DNA of 15,612 bases from Piscirickettsiaceae bacterium (GCA_030627065.1 DAOUSV010000018.1:1-15612), one strand, 5' to 3'; positions 1 to 7,459 are shown, counted from the stretch's first letter. The notes: a model not told the origin generated them from the sequence alone. Made by a program: numbers and translations.

Positions 1-684
1 AAAGTCACTAACAACTCCACCAGCTTCTTCGATTAGTAATACGCCTGCGGCTAAGTCCCACTTTTCTAAACCAATTTCCCAATAGCCATCTAAACGACCA
101 GCAGCAACATAGGCTAAATCTAATGCTGCAGAACCTGCTCGACGTACATCGGCAACTTGAGAAAACACGGAATTAAATGTCTCTAAATACGCATCAGTGT
201 GTTGTGGATGTTTAAATGGAAAACCTGTTCCAATTAATGTGTTTGTCAGTTCTTTTGCTTTAGTCACCCGTAAGCGACGATCATTTAGCTGCGCACCAGC
301 ACCACGACTGGCCGAAAACAGCTCTTCGCGTAATGGATCATAAATAACAGCATGCTCTATTTTCCCGCGAACCATAATCGCGATTGAGATGCAGTAATGT
401 GGGAAGCCATGCAAGAAGTTCGTTGTACCATCTAAAGGGTCAATGATCCAAACAGTGTCATTATCACCATGCTGCCCTGACTCTTCAGCCAAAATTGCAT
501 GTTCAGGATACGCTTTATGAATGGTATTGATGATTTCTTGTTCTGCCACGCGATCGACATCGGTAACAAAATCATTACGACCTTTCGTCGTAATCTCAAG
601 ATGTTCAACATGTTGTAATGAGCGAATAATAAGGCTACCCGCATTACGGGCTGCCCGAATAGCGATATTCAGCATAGGGTGCAT
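1..684 (-). CDS. suhB: Inositol-1-monophosphatase SuhB, 3' end missing
   Basis: My own translation gives 228 residues from an ATG at 684, in frame to the window edge; about 40 C-terminal residues of a family near 267 are missing. The protein hydrolyses myo-inositol 1-phosphate with Mg2+, and E. coli SuhB also acts in rRNA antitermination complexes. Metal-site motifs of the inositol monophosphatase family are all visible: AEESG with E67 and E68, IDPLDGTTNF with D82 and D85, and WDLAAG with D210. The N-terminus MHPMLNIAIRAAR is almost identical to E. coli SuhB, which fixes the start; a second in-frame ATG lies three codons later. It diverges from the lipoprotein gene at 901 and has a good extended -10 promoter upstream. 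The Shine-Dalgarno is weak (a GGA about 11 nt upstream). I see no broken motif. Confidence 0.96.
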   Translation of the reverse strand, partial: MHPMLNIAIRAARNAGSLIIRSLQHVEHLEITTKGRNDFVTDVDRVAEQEIINTIHKAYPEHAILAEESGQHGDNDTVWIIDPLDGTTNFLHGFPHYCISIAIMVRGKIEHAVIYDPLREELFSASRGAGAQLNDRRLRVTKAKELTNTLIGTGFPFKHPQHTDAYLETFNSVFSQVADVRRAGSAALDLAYVAAGRLDGYWEIGLEKWDLAAGVLLIEEAGGVVSDF

Positions 685-756
685 AGACTAATTTTTCCAG
701 AGCAAGTAAAACAATGTTGCTTTGCGATTAAATACCACAAGCAATTAAAGCCCGCC

Positions 757-786
757 ATTATACCAACAAATTGAACTACATATCAG
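757..786 (-). promoter_or_regulatory. Probable sigma-70 promoter of suhB
   Basis: On the minus strand a perfect TATAAT (757-762) is preceded by TGG, forming an extended -10 (TGnTATAAT). A CTGATA at 781-786 can serve as -35 (4 of 6 matches) with an 18-bp spacer. Transcription would start near 750 and give a leader of about 65 nt before the suhB ATG. Read by eye only. Confidence 0.55.
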
Positions 787-843
787 ATTAGATTACTCGC
801 TGTTGGACAGAGCAATTAATTCCTGATAGCCTCACACTGTATG

Positions 844-874
844 TTGCCTTTAGCAATATAGAGTCATGCATAAT
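844..874 (+). promoter_or_regulatory. Tentative promoter of the alanine-zipper lipoprotein gene
   Basis: CATAAT (869-874, 5 of 6 to the -10 consensus) follows TTGCCT (844-849) at a long 19-bp spacing. The implied start near 881 would leave a leader of about 20 nt containing the GGAGA ribosome site at 891-895. Major lipoprotein genes usually have strong promoters and this is not a convincing one. An alternative TTGGAC at 803-808 has no good -10. The rest of the 216-bp gap between suhB and this gene shows nothing else I can support. Confidence 0.25.
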
Positions 875-900
875 TTAAAATAAAACCAACGGAGATTCAA

Positions 901-1200
901 ATGAAATCATTAACAAAATTAGGTGCAGTAATCCTACCTTTAGTATTGCTAACAGCTTGTGCAAACACTGCAGAAATGGACGCTTTAAAAGCATCTGTTG
1001 AAGCGGCACAATCAACTGCTGATTCAGCATTATCAATTGCTCGCACTGCTCAAAGTACTGCTGACACAGCAACTCGTACAGCTAACGATGCAGAATCAGC
1101 AGCTCGTAACGCTCAAGATTCAGCTGATGCGGCACAAAGCTCTGTTGACGAATGTTGCGCAAAAATCGATCGTATGTTCGAAAAAGCAATGAGCAAGTAA
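901..1200 (+). CDS. Lpp/OprI-like alanine-zipper outer-membrane lipoprotein
   Basis: A 99-residue lipoprotein. A signal peptide ends in the lipobox LTAC, so Cys20 should be lipidated. Residues 24-80 form an alanine-rich coiled coil with heptad-like spacing: AQSTAD at 36-41 recurs exactly 14 residues later at 50-55, and AQDSAD follows at 71-76. The tail KIDRMFEKAMSK closely resembles the end of Pseudomonas OprI and finishes in lysine, the residue by which Lpp-type proteins can be bound to peptidoglycan. Two adjacent cysteines (C85, C86) lie just before the tail. GGAGA 6 nt before the ATG supports this start. A strong terminator follows. It probably acts as an abundant structural lipoprotein trimer in the periplasm, anchored in the outer membrane. 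The convergent neighbour encodes an L,D-transpeptidase. Family assignment is firm; covalent attachment is inferred. Confidence 0.88.
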   Translation: MKSLTKLGAVILPLVLLTACANTAEMDALKASVEAAQSTADSALSIARTAQSTADTATRTANDAESAARNAQDSADAAQSSVDECCAKIDRMFEKAMSK

Positions 1201-1219
1201 TACCAGTTCAACGTACAGC

Positions 1220-1255
1220 AAAAAAAGGGTTTGGATATTTCCAAGCCCTTTTTTT
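1220..1255. terminator. Bidirectional rho-independent terminator
   Basis: A 15-bp stem (1221-1235 with 1240-1254; one G-T pair) closes a TATT loop and is bounded by seven A (1220-1226) and seven T (1249-1255). It therefore gives a U-tract on both strands. It lies 20 bp after the lipoprotein stop and also downstream of the convergent L,D-transpeptidase gene, so it should end both transcripts. Confidence 0.9.
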
Positions 1256-1257
1256 GT

Positions 1258-1287
1258 CTTTAAATTATGTCACTCCATAATTTAAAG
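1258..1287. repeat. AT-rich 12-bp perfect inverted repeat beside the terminator
   Basis: CTTTAAATTATG (1258-1269) and CATAATTTAAAG (1276-1287) are exact reverse complements around a TCACTC loop. It lies between the terminator and the end of the L,D-transpeptidase gene, so that transcript would contain this hairpin first and the terminator second. The arm CATAATTTAAA also occurs at 869-879, upstream of the lipoprotein gene. It could be a secondary terminator, an mRNA-end stabiliser or an operator; the sequence does not decide. Confidence 0.6.
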
Positions 1288-1309
1288 TAAGCAAAATCTA
1301 TTCGTACAG

Positions 1310-2470
1310 CTATAAAGCCTCACCGCTAATCAATGTTGTCCACGCAGACATTCCCGTTAATCGATTAACTTCCACGCCCATCTTTTCAGCCTGTTCTCGG
1401 CTTTCAAAAGTGCCAATAAGAAGCTCACCTTCTGCGGAATTTTTCATAGGCCAGAAACCATCATCAAAATTCAATGTTGCTAACGCTTGCTTTAATTTCA
1501 ATTTACCTTTTATCGTAAGCCCTGTGTGAATAAACCATACATCTTCAACAATATCAGCCTCAGTTTGATTAACTCTCTTCACAATACCTTGATGTTTACG
1601 AACCAACTCTTCAGCAAATGGCCATTCATCATCGTCCAACACTTTATCTTGTGCTTTTAATATGGCAGATACCATTGGTGTCATATTATTACCTTGTCGA
1701 ATATCAATATCCTCTTGTATTGGATGCGCTTCCAAATAAAGAATTCCATTCTCTATGGCGGCTTTATACGGTTGATATACAATCTCAACCGGCGTATCAA
1801 CAGCGACTATGCCAAATAAATGTTCGATATCTTCTGGAAATAAGCGAATACAACCATGACTAACTCTCATTCCCACACCAAATGGTCGATTGGTACCATG
1901 TAATAAATAGCCAGGCATTCCCAATCGCATTGCATAGGCACCTAAAGGATTATCCGGCCCTGCAGGAACCACCTTTGGTAATGGGTCACCTTTAGCTAAA
2001 TGCTCCGCTAAAATTGATACAGGCGGAGTCCATGTCGGATCTTTCCTTTTCTGAATAATACGTGTTTTTCCCAATGGTGTAGTCCATCCTTCGCGACCTA
2101 CACCTATTGGATGAGTAATCACTTGCTGGCGCTCGCCCTTGCGTAACTTAGGATAATAATAGAGACGCATTTCCGCTAAATTAATCACTATTCCTTTATG
2201 CGGTGCATCAGGAAGAATAAATCGGTTCGGTACTAAAACCCGTTTTCCTGTACCTGGAAGCCATGGATCTAAATCAGGATTAGCATCAACAATTTCACTA
2301 TAACCGATATCAAAACGACGCGCGATATCTAATAAGGTATCTTCTTTGTGGCTATATACAATGAGATTATACCCAACGACACGTGTTGCATCATCCGGCA
2401 AGGTAAATGTAGTTGCATTGACCGGACCAGCTAATAATCCGATAACAAGTAATATGATCATATGACGCAT
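1310..2470 (-). CDS. Secreted L,D-transpeptidase, LysM + YkuD, with C-terminal extension
   Basis: A 386-residue exported enzyme. YkuD enzymes form 3-3 crosslinks in peptidoglycan or attach Lpp-type lipoproteins to it through a catalytic cysteine. Seen: a signal peptide (1-19, cleavage after VNA), a LysM-like segment (about 30-83), and a YkuD domain (about 92-232) with HGTN (191-194) and the active-site motif SHGCIR (204-209), giving His191 and Cys207. The layout resembles the E. coli ErfK/YbiS/YcfS/YnhG group. Those are about 305-335 residues long; here about 150 residues follow the catalytic domain, and the last 70 look SPOR-like, which would bind denuded glycan. The start at 2470 has AGAG 7 nt upstream; an in-frame ATG three codons later is possible. 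It converges on the alanine-zipper lipoprotein gene and diverges from bamD. Enzyme class is firm; substrate choice is inferred. Confidence 0.9.
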   Translation of the reverse strand: MRHMIILLVIGLLAGPVNATTFTLPDDATRVVGYNLIVYSHKEDTLLDIARRFDIGYSEIVDANPDLDPWLPGTGKRVLVPNRFILPDAPHKGIVINLAEMRLYYYPKLRKGERQQVITHPIGVGREGWTTPLGKTRIIQKRKDPTWTPPVSILAEHLAKGDPLPKVVPAGPDNPLGAYAMRLGMPGYLLHGTNRPFGVGMRVSHGCIRLFPEDIEHLFGIVAVDTPVEIVYQPYKAAIENGILYLEAHPIQEDIDIRQGNNMTPMVSAILKAQDKVLDDDEWPFAEELVRKHQGIVKRVNQTEADIVEDVWFIHTGLTIKGKLKLKQALATLNFDDGFWPMKNSAEGELLIGTFESREQAEKMGVEVNRLTGMSAWTTLISGEAL

Positions 2471-2588
2471 ATTATTTCTCTAATAATTAAATTAATGGCA
2501 TTGTACATGGAATCAACAGGCCAAATTGGTTACAATTTCTCAAACTTCGGCTTTGCCTTCAAACTACTGCTAGCGTAACCTACTTATT

Positions 2589-3368
2589 ATGAATAAATAT
2601 TATATACCTTTGATTATCAGCCTACTCACTTTGTCTGGCTGCTCTTACTTTGCTAAAGATGAAGTCCAATCGGATAAAACATGGACTGTAGAACGCGTTT
2701 ATTCCGAAGCAAAATCAGCATTAACCTTAGAAGATTATGCAACGGCATTAAAGCATTATTCCCAATTAGAGGCGCGCTTTCCATTTGGTGAATATGCACA
2801 ACAAGCATTATTAGAATCAGCTTATGCCTATTACAAATCTGACGATCCTGATACTGCCCTTGCAACTCTCGACCGATTTATGCGTGTCTATCCTTTAAAT
2901 CCTAATATGGATTACGCTATTTATTTACGAGGTTTGGTTAACTTTACTCGTGATATTGGTTTGTTTGAAAAGTATATTCCACGTGATGAATCTCAACGAG
3001 ATCCTGGAGCGGCTCGCTTCGCACTTAAAGATTTTACAATCCTAGTAACACGCTACCCAGCAAGTAAATACAGCGAGGATGCTACTCAGCGCATTGTTTA
3101 TTTACGTAACCGTTTAGCGCAACATGAAGTGAATGTTGCTCATTATTATATGCGCCGCGGAGCGTATGTTGCGGCAGCTAATCGAGGTAAATATGTTATT
3201 GAAAACTTCCCTCGCACTCCCGCTATGCCTGAAGCACTATTAATGATGGCAAAAGCGTATAAAGTATTAGAGCTTAATGAATTATCTGAAGATGCACTGC
3301 GCGTATTAAGACTTAATTATCCTGGTCACCCCGGTGTCGCGGCAGTGAGTCAAACCACAATAAAATAA
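2589..3368 (+). CDS. bamD: Outer membrane assembly lipoprotein BamD
   Basis: BamD is the essential TPR lipoprotein of the BAM complex that, with BamA, inserts beta-barrel proteins into the outer membrane from its periplasmic side. The 259-residue product (E. coli 245) has a signal peptide with lipobox LSGC (Cys18). TPR-like helices follow: residues 33-65 with the YSEAKSAL and ARFPFG segments, 70-101 ending in FMRVYPLNPN, then IYLRGLVNF and a PRDESQRDPGAAR segment (131-143) before further repeats to about 245. These are hallmark BamD (YfiO) segments. The ATG at 2589 has no clear Shine-Dalgarno, but it gives a proper lipoprotein signal. The 118-bp gap to the divergent L,D-transpeptidase gene must hold both promoters; I could not place either confidently. 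A perfect hairpin follows the stop codon. Confidence 0.95.
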   Translation: MNKYYIPLIISLLTLSGCSYFAKDEVQSDKTWTVERVYSEAKSALTLEDYATALKHYSQLEARFPFGEYAQQALLESAYAYYKSDDPDTALATLDRFMRVYPLNPNMDYAIYLRGLVNFTRDIGLFEKYIPRDESQRDPGAARFALKDFTILVTRYPASKYSEDATQRIVYLRNRLAQHEVNVAHYYMRRGAYVAAANRGKYVIENFPRTPAMPEALLMMAKAYKVLELNELSEDALRVLRLNYPGHPGVAAVSQTTIK

Positions 3369-3372
3369 TAAT

Positions 3373-3400
3373 ACGGTTTCCAGTACTATCTGGAAACCGT
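3373..3400. terminator. Hairpin terminator between bamD and glnB
   Basis: ACGGTTTCCAG (3373-3383) and CTGGAAACCGT (3390-3400) form a perfect 11-bp stem with a TACTAT loop, 4 bp after the bamD stop and 16 bp past the convergent glnB stop. The flanks are AT-rich rather than clean T-runs (ATTATTATTTTA on the minus strand, CATTTATG on the plus). Termination is therefore plausible in both directions but weaker than at 1220-1255. Confidence 0.7.
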
Positions 3401-3416
3401 CATTTATGGTGAATGC

Positions 3417-3755
3417 TTAAACTGCAGACTCGCCCTCTTCACCTGTTCGAATACGAATTACTTGTTCAATTGGGGTAACAAAAATCTTGCCATCACCAAT
3501 TCGGCCGGTATGAGCCGCTTTAATAATTGCTTCGACACAAGCATCCACCTGCTCATCTGCCAAAACAATTTCCACTTTAATCTTAGGCAAGAAATCAACA
3601 ACATATTCCGCACCACGATAAAGTTCTGTATGTCCTTTTTGGCGACCAAAGCCTTTAACTTCAGTCACTGTTAAACCTGTCACATCTATATCAGACAAAG
3701 CCTCTCGAACATCATCCAATTTAAAAGGTTTGATAATTGCTTCTATTTTTTTCAT
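3417..3755 (-). CDS. glnB: Nitrogen regulatory protein P-II (GlnB)
   Basis: A 112-residue PII signal protein, the family's standard length. PII trimers bind ATP/ADP and 2-oxoglutarate and report carbon/nitrogen balance to partners such as GlnE, NtrB and others. The family pattern is complete: KPFKLDDVREAL (9-20), the T-loop GHTELYRGAEYVVDF (41-55) with the uridylylated Tyr51, and the C-terminal signature TGRIGDGKIFV followed by IRIRTGEEG. The N-terminus MKKIEAIIKP and the lack of an adjacent amtB favour GlnB over GlnK. It is the last gene of a sucC-sucD-nadE-glnB operon, 9 bp after nadE; its AGGA ribosome site overlaps the nadE stop codon. The position beside nadE fits published work on PII control of NAD synthetase. 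Confidence 0.97.
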   Translation of the reverse strand: MKKIEAIIKPFKLDDVREALSDIDVTGLTVTEVKGFGRQKGHTELYRGAEYVVDFLPKIKVEIVLADEQVDACVEAIIKAAHTGRIGDGKIFVTPIEQVIRIRTGEEGESAV

Positions 3756-3764
3756 TGTTATTTC

Positions 3765-5405
3765 CTAATCTATTATTGAATTCATAGCATATGAAGATGT
3801 TATCGGATAACGTCTATCACGTCCAAAAGCACGGTTAGTAATTCTAATGCCAGGGGCTGCTTGTCGTCGTTTATATTCATTACGATCTACCATTTTGACA
3901 ACTCGTGCAAGCATTTCAGCATCGCCACCCGCCTCTAATAGCTCTTCAAAACACCAATCTTCAGCAATATAACGCTCTAGCAACAAATCCAACATATCGT
4001 AAGGCGGCAAACTATCTTGATCACATTGATCATGCGCTAATTCTGCCGAAGGCGGTCGAGTAATAATGCGACGAGGAATAATCGCTGACACAGTATTTCT
4101 ATATTCAGACAATTGATAAACTAATGTTTTATAAACATCTTTTAATGGTGAAAAACCACCAGCCATGTCGCCATATAAGGTGGAATAACCGACGGCCATT
4201 TCACTCTTATTACCTGTTGATAAGACCATTGCACCTGTTTTGTTTGAAATAGCCATTAACAATACGCCGCGAACACGGGCTTGGATATTTTCTTCTGCAG
4301 TATCTACTGGCTTACCAGCAAACTGTTCAGATAAACTATCCAAAAACTGTTCAAATAAACCATCGATTTCAATAACACTATGTCCTACCGATAATCCTAA
4401 TGCCATTTCTTCAGCATCATCTAGACTCATTTGTGCAGTATATTTAGATGGCATCATTACCGTTTTAACTCGTTCAGCACCTAATGCATCAACGGCTAAT
4501 GCCAAAGTCAAAGCCGAATCAATGCCACCAGATAAGCCTATAACAACACTTGGGAAATGATTTTTATCAACATAATCACGCAGGCCAATCACTAAGGCGT
4601 GATACACCATGGCTATTTCAGTTTCTTTCTCTGCCATTTCACCTTGCAAAATCAAACTATTATCAGCGTCGTGTGATAGCTTAATCGGATGTAAACTCGT
4701 TTGCCAAGCCGGTGCTCGAACTACCTTTTCACCCTTAATATCCAATGCAAATGAACAACCATCAAACACTAACTCATCCTGACCGCCTACTTGATTGACA
4801 TACACTATTGGCAAGCCGGTTTCGAGTACACGCTGTCTTACTTCGGCTTCGCGTAACTGCCACTTTCCTTGCTGAAAAGGAGAAGCATTTAAGTTTAGAA
4901 TAATCTCGGCACCGGCGTCAGCCGCTTGTGATACTGGCTCGGTAAACCAGATATCTTCACAAATCGTAATGCCGAATTTAATACCCTTATAGTCAACAAC
5001 ACACGATTCTCTACCTTCAACAAAATAACGTTTTTCATCAAAAACACTATAATTGGGTAAATGATGTTTATAGTAAGTTCCTAAACACTCGCCATCTGCA
5101 ATCAATGAAGCGGCATTATAAAGTTCTTCACCAGCAATACCCGATGTATGGCCGACTAAAACAGCAACACCATTAATCTTCTTTTTAAGCTTTTTCAGCC
5201 CTTTTTCAACGCGCTTAATCAAACCAGGTCTAAGCAATAAATCTTCTGGTGGATAGCCAGTTAATGTTAGCTCAGGAAATACAACTAAGTCTGCATTTAA
5301 TTCATCGCGTGCTTGCTCTGCTACAGCAATGATCTTTTTAACATTACCCGCCACATCGCCAACAACAGGATTTATTTGCCCCATAACTAAGCAGAAGTCA
5401 GCCAT
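3765..5405 (-). CDS. nadE: Glutamine-dependent NAD+ synthetase NadE
   Basis: A 546-residue two-domain enzyme that converts nicotinate adenine dinucleotide to NAD+ with ATP, taking ammonia from glutamine. The N-terminal nitrilase-type glutaminase (about 1-260) has the triad Glu45 (VVFPELTLTGYPPED), Lys113 (YYKHHLPNY) and Cys149 (ITICEDIW). The synthetase domain (about 265-546) has the ATP-pyrophosphatase P-loop LSGGIDSAL (291-299), followed by STGNKSE (396-402) and GDMAGGFSPLKD (412-423). All key residues are present, and the length matches the long bacterial glutamine-using form rather than the ammonia-only form near 275 residues. The ATG at 5405 directly abuts the sucD stop, so translation is probably coupled. 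glnB follows after 9 bp. Confidence 0.97.
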   Translation of the reverse strand: MADFCLVMGQINPVVGDVAGNVKKIIAVAEQARDELNADLVVFPELTLTGYPPEDLLLRPGLIKRVEKGLKKLKKKINGVAVLVGHTSGIAGEELYNAASLIADGECLGTYYKHHLPNYSVFDEKRYFVEGRESCVVDYKGIKFGITICEDIWFTEPVSQAADAGAEIILNLNASPFQQGKWQLREAEVRQRVLETGLPIVYVNQVGGQDELVFDGCSFALDIKGEKVVRAPAWQTSLHPIKLSHDADNSLILQGEMAEKETEIAMVYHALVIGLRDYVDKNHFPSVVIGLSGGIDSALTLALAVDALGAERVKTVMMPSKYTAQMSLDDAEEMALGLSVGHSVIEIDGLFEQFLDSLSEQFAGKPVDTAEENIQARVRGVLLMAISNKTGAMVLSTGNKSEMAVGYSTLYGDMAGGFSPLKDVYKTLVYQLSEYRNTVSAIIPRRIITRPPSAELAHDQCDQDSLPPYDMLDLLLERYIAEDWCFEELLEAGGDAEMLARVVKMVDRNEYKRRQAAPGIRITNRAFGRDRRYPITSSYAMNSIID

Positions 5406-6275
5406 TTAACTTAAGGCTTCCAACATGCGGTCACCCATTTCTGCTGGTGAGCGTGCAATATGAACACCTGCCGCAGCTAGTGCTTCTAATTTAGCTTCAG
5501 CCGTCCCTTGTCCACCGCTAATAATTGCGCCGGCATGTCCCATACGCTTACCTTCTGGTGCAGTAAGCCCTGCAATATAAGCCACAACCGGCTTGGTAAC
5601 ATGGTCACGAATATACTCGGCAGCATCTTCTTCCGCCTGACCACCAATTTCACCCACCATCACAATACCTTCTGTCTTAGGATCAGCTTCAAACATAGCT
5701 AAACAATCAATAAAGTTCATGCCATGAATAGGGTCGCCACCGATACCCACACAAGTACTTTGGCCTAAGCCATTTTGCGTTGTTTGATGCACAGCCTCAT
5801 AAGTCAACGTACCAGAGCGAGACACAATACCTATTTTTCCAGCAAGGTGAATATTACCCGGCATAATGCCAATTTTACATTCATCTGGTGTAATCAAACC
5901 GGGACAGTTAGGGCCAATTAAATAGGAATCAGAATTCTTTAATGCATATTTCACACGCAACATATCTTGTACGGGAATGCCTTCGGTAATACAGGCAATA
6001 ATTTTAATGCCCGCATCTGCCGCTTCTAATATAGCATCGGCGGCAAAAGGCGCAGGCACATAGATCATTGTTGCATCAGCACCTGTTTCGGCAACCGCTT
6101 CATACACGGTATTAAAGACCGGACGATCTAAATGAACTTGGCCACCTTTACCCGGTGTTACGCCACCGACGATCCGTGTGCCATAGGCAATCGCTTGCTC
6201 GGAATGAAATGTACCTTGCTTACCAGTAAATCCTTGGCAAAGAACGCGGGTATCACAATTAATTAAAATACTCAT
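5406..6275 (-). CDS. sucD: Succinyl-CoA synthetase alpha subunit
   Basis: The 289-residue alpha subunit of succinate-CoA ligase, which with SucC interconverts succinyl-CoA and succinate with substrate-level ATP or GTP formation in the TCA cycle. The CoA-binding Rossmann domain (1-125) shows CQGFTGKQGTFH and YVPAPFAADAI. The ligase domain carries the phosphohistidine His247 in GHAGAIISGGQGTA (246-259). The length equals E. coli SucD. Its ATG overlaps the sucC stop in ATGA, and it ends with TAA immediately before the nadE ATG. Everything expected of a working subunit is present. Confidence 0.98.
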   Translation of the reverse strand: MSILINCDTRVLCQGFTGKQGTFHSEQAIAYGTRIVGGVTPGKGGQVHLDRPVFNTVYEAVAETGADATMIYVPAPFAADAILEAADAGIKIIACITEGIPVQDMLRVKYALKNSDSYLIGPNCPGLITPDECKIGIMPGNIHLAGKIGIVSRSGTLTYEAVHQTTQNGLGQSTCVGIGGDPIHGMNFIDCLAMFEADPKTEGIVMVGEIGGQAEEDAAEYIRDHVTKPVVAYIAGLTAPEGKRMGHAGAIISGGQGTAEAKLEALAAAGVHIARSPAEMGDRMLEALS

Positions 6276-7444
6276 GCCCGTCCCTCCTGTGCCGCAAACA
6301 CCGCTTGCTTAGCCGCATCAGTCAAATTCAATGCCACACGAATATTCATACCGCTATTGGCTAATAACTCACGACCCAACTCAGCATTAGTACCCTCAAG
6401 GCGCACAATAACAGGCAATGATAAACCTACTTCTTTTGCTGCTTGCATAATACCTTGGGCAATTAAATCACAACGTACAATACCGCCAAATATATTCACC
6501 AAAATTGATTTCACTTTTTTATCAGATAAGATTAGTTTGAATGCTTCGGCAACGCGCTCTGCCGTTGTGCCACCACCAACATCAAGGAAGTTAGCCGGTT
6601 CACCGCCCTCTTTCTTAATCAAGTCCATAGTCGCCATAGCTAAACCTGCACCATTAACCATGCAAGCTACTTCGCCATCTAAAGAGATATAACTTAAGCC
6701 GAATTTCTGAGCCAATACTTCAGCATCATCTTCCTGTGTCGGATCAAATCTAGCCGCTAATTCAGGCTGTCTAAACAAGGCATTATCATCTAAGTTCAAT
6801 TTGGCATCGACCGCTAATAAAGTGTTATCACCAGTGACTACTAGAGGATTAATCTCAACCAAACTGACATCATTATCAACAAATAATTGATATAAACCCT
6901 GCATCACAACTTGTAGTTGTTTAAATGCACTGTCTTTTAAGCCTAAAAAGAATCCGGCACGACGACATTGATAAGCCTGCAAACCCACCACCGGATTAAC
7001 AAACAAATTCAAAATAGCCTCTGGCGTTTCTGCAGCCACAGCTTCAATATCCATACCGCCTTGTGGCGATACCATAAACACAACACGTTGCGTTTCACGA
7101 TCAACCAACACAGCTAAATAAAGTTCACGTTGAATATCAGAAGGTTGCTCAATTAAAACCTGATGGATCGGCAAGCCTTGCGCGGTTGTTTGATGTGTCA
7201 CTAATCGCTGACCCAACATACCATAAGCGGCATTGGCCACCTCATCTAAGCTATCAACCAATTTCACACCACCGGCTTTACCGCGCCCGCCCGTATGAAC
7301 TTGCGCTTTAACAACCCAGCGTTCTCCGCCTAATTGCTCCGCCGCTTGTCGTGCCTGTGCTTCACTATTCACTACCTGACCTTGCGGTGTAGGAATGTTA
7401 TAGCTTGAAAATAATTGTTTTGCCTGAAATTCGTGCAGGTTCAT
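6272..7444 (-). CDS. sucC: Succinyl-CoA synthetase beta subunit
   Basis: The 390-residue ATP-grasp beta subunit (E. coli 388), which binds the nucleotide and partners SucD. The canonical N-terminus MNLHEFQAKQLF sets the start at 7444. The ATP-grasp region has KAQVHTGGRGKAGGVK (46-61) and VEINPL (196-201). The C-terminal CoA-ligase domain has NGAGLAMATMD (264-274), LDVGGG (287-292) and VNIFGGIVRCD (316-326). It is the first gene of the operon with sucD, nadE and glnB; 105 bp separate it from the divergent pip gene. No convincing Shine-Dalgarno precedes the ATG. No sucAB or sdh genes adjoin it in this window, unlike the enterobacterial arrangement. Confidence 0.98.
   Translation of the reverse strand: MNLHEFQAKQLFSSYNIPTPQGQVVNSEAQARQAAEQLGGERWVVKAQVHTGGRGKAGGVKLVDSLDEVANAAYGMLGQRLVTHQTTAQGLPIHQVLIEQPSDIQRELYLAVLVDRETQRVVFMVSPQGGMDIEAVAAETPEAILNLFVNPVVGLQAYQCRRAGFFLGLKDSAFKQLQVVMQGLYQLFVDNDVSLVEINPLVVTGDNTLLAVDAKLNLDDNALFRQPELAARFDPTQEDDAEVLAQKFGLSYISLDGEVACMVNGAGLAMATMDLIKKEGGEPANFLDVGGGTTAERVAEAFKLILSDKKVKSILVNIFGGIVRCDLIAQGIMQAAKEVGLSLPVIVRLEGTNAELGRELLANSGMNIRVALNLTDAAKQAVFAAQEGRA
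6283..6288 (-). promoter_or_regulatory. Strong Shine-Dalgarno of sucD inside sucC
   Basis: A perfect AGGAGG on the minus strand lies 7 nt before the sucD ATG, within the last codons of sucC. With the ATGA overlap it should keep SucD output at least equal to SucC, as a 1:1 complex requires. It is the best ribosome site in this operon. Confidence 0.8.
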
Positions 7445-7459
7445 ATTGCTTGCATGCCT

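Noticed and set aside
1003..1158. Short near-repeats within the lipoprotein gene as a possible tandem DNA repeat or CRISPR-like array
   Set aside because: They follow the heptad pattern of the encoded coiled coil, with differing codons, so the repetition is at protein level.
998..1192. A plus-strand frame overlapping the alanine-zipper lipoprotein gene
   Set aside because: It is a frame-shifted reading of the lipoprotein's repetitive alanine codons, giving a leucine/glutamine-rich product without features.
4240..4560. A 106-codon open frame on the plus strand inside nadE
   Set aside because: It is antisense to the conserved nadE synthetase domain, has no recognisable protein features and no ribosome site. 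It is a shadow frame, as are the similar frames opposite sucC (6357-6692), the GGDEF-EAL gene and the binding-protein gene.
7441..7455. A four-codon frame (ATG CAA GCA ATA TGA) on the minus strand overlapping the sucC start, a possible translational coupler
   Set aside because: Its only Shine-Dalgarno-like sequence (AAAGG) is one base from its ATG, too close to work, and such mini-frames arise readily by chance.
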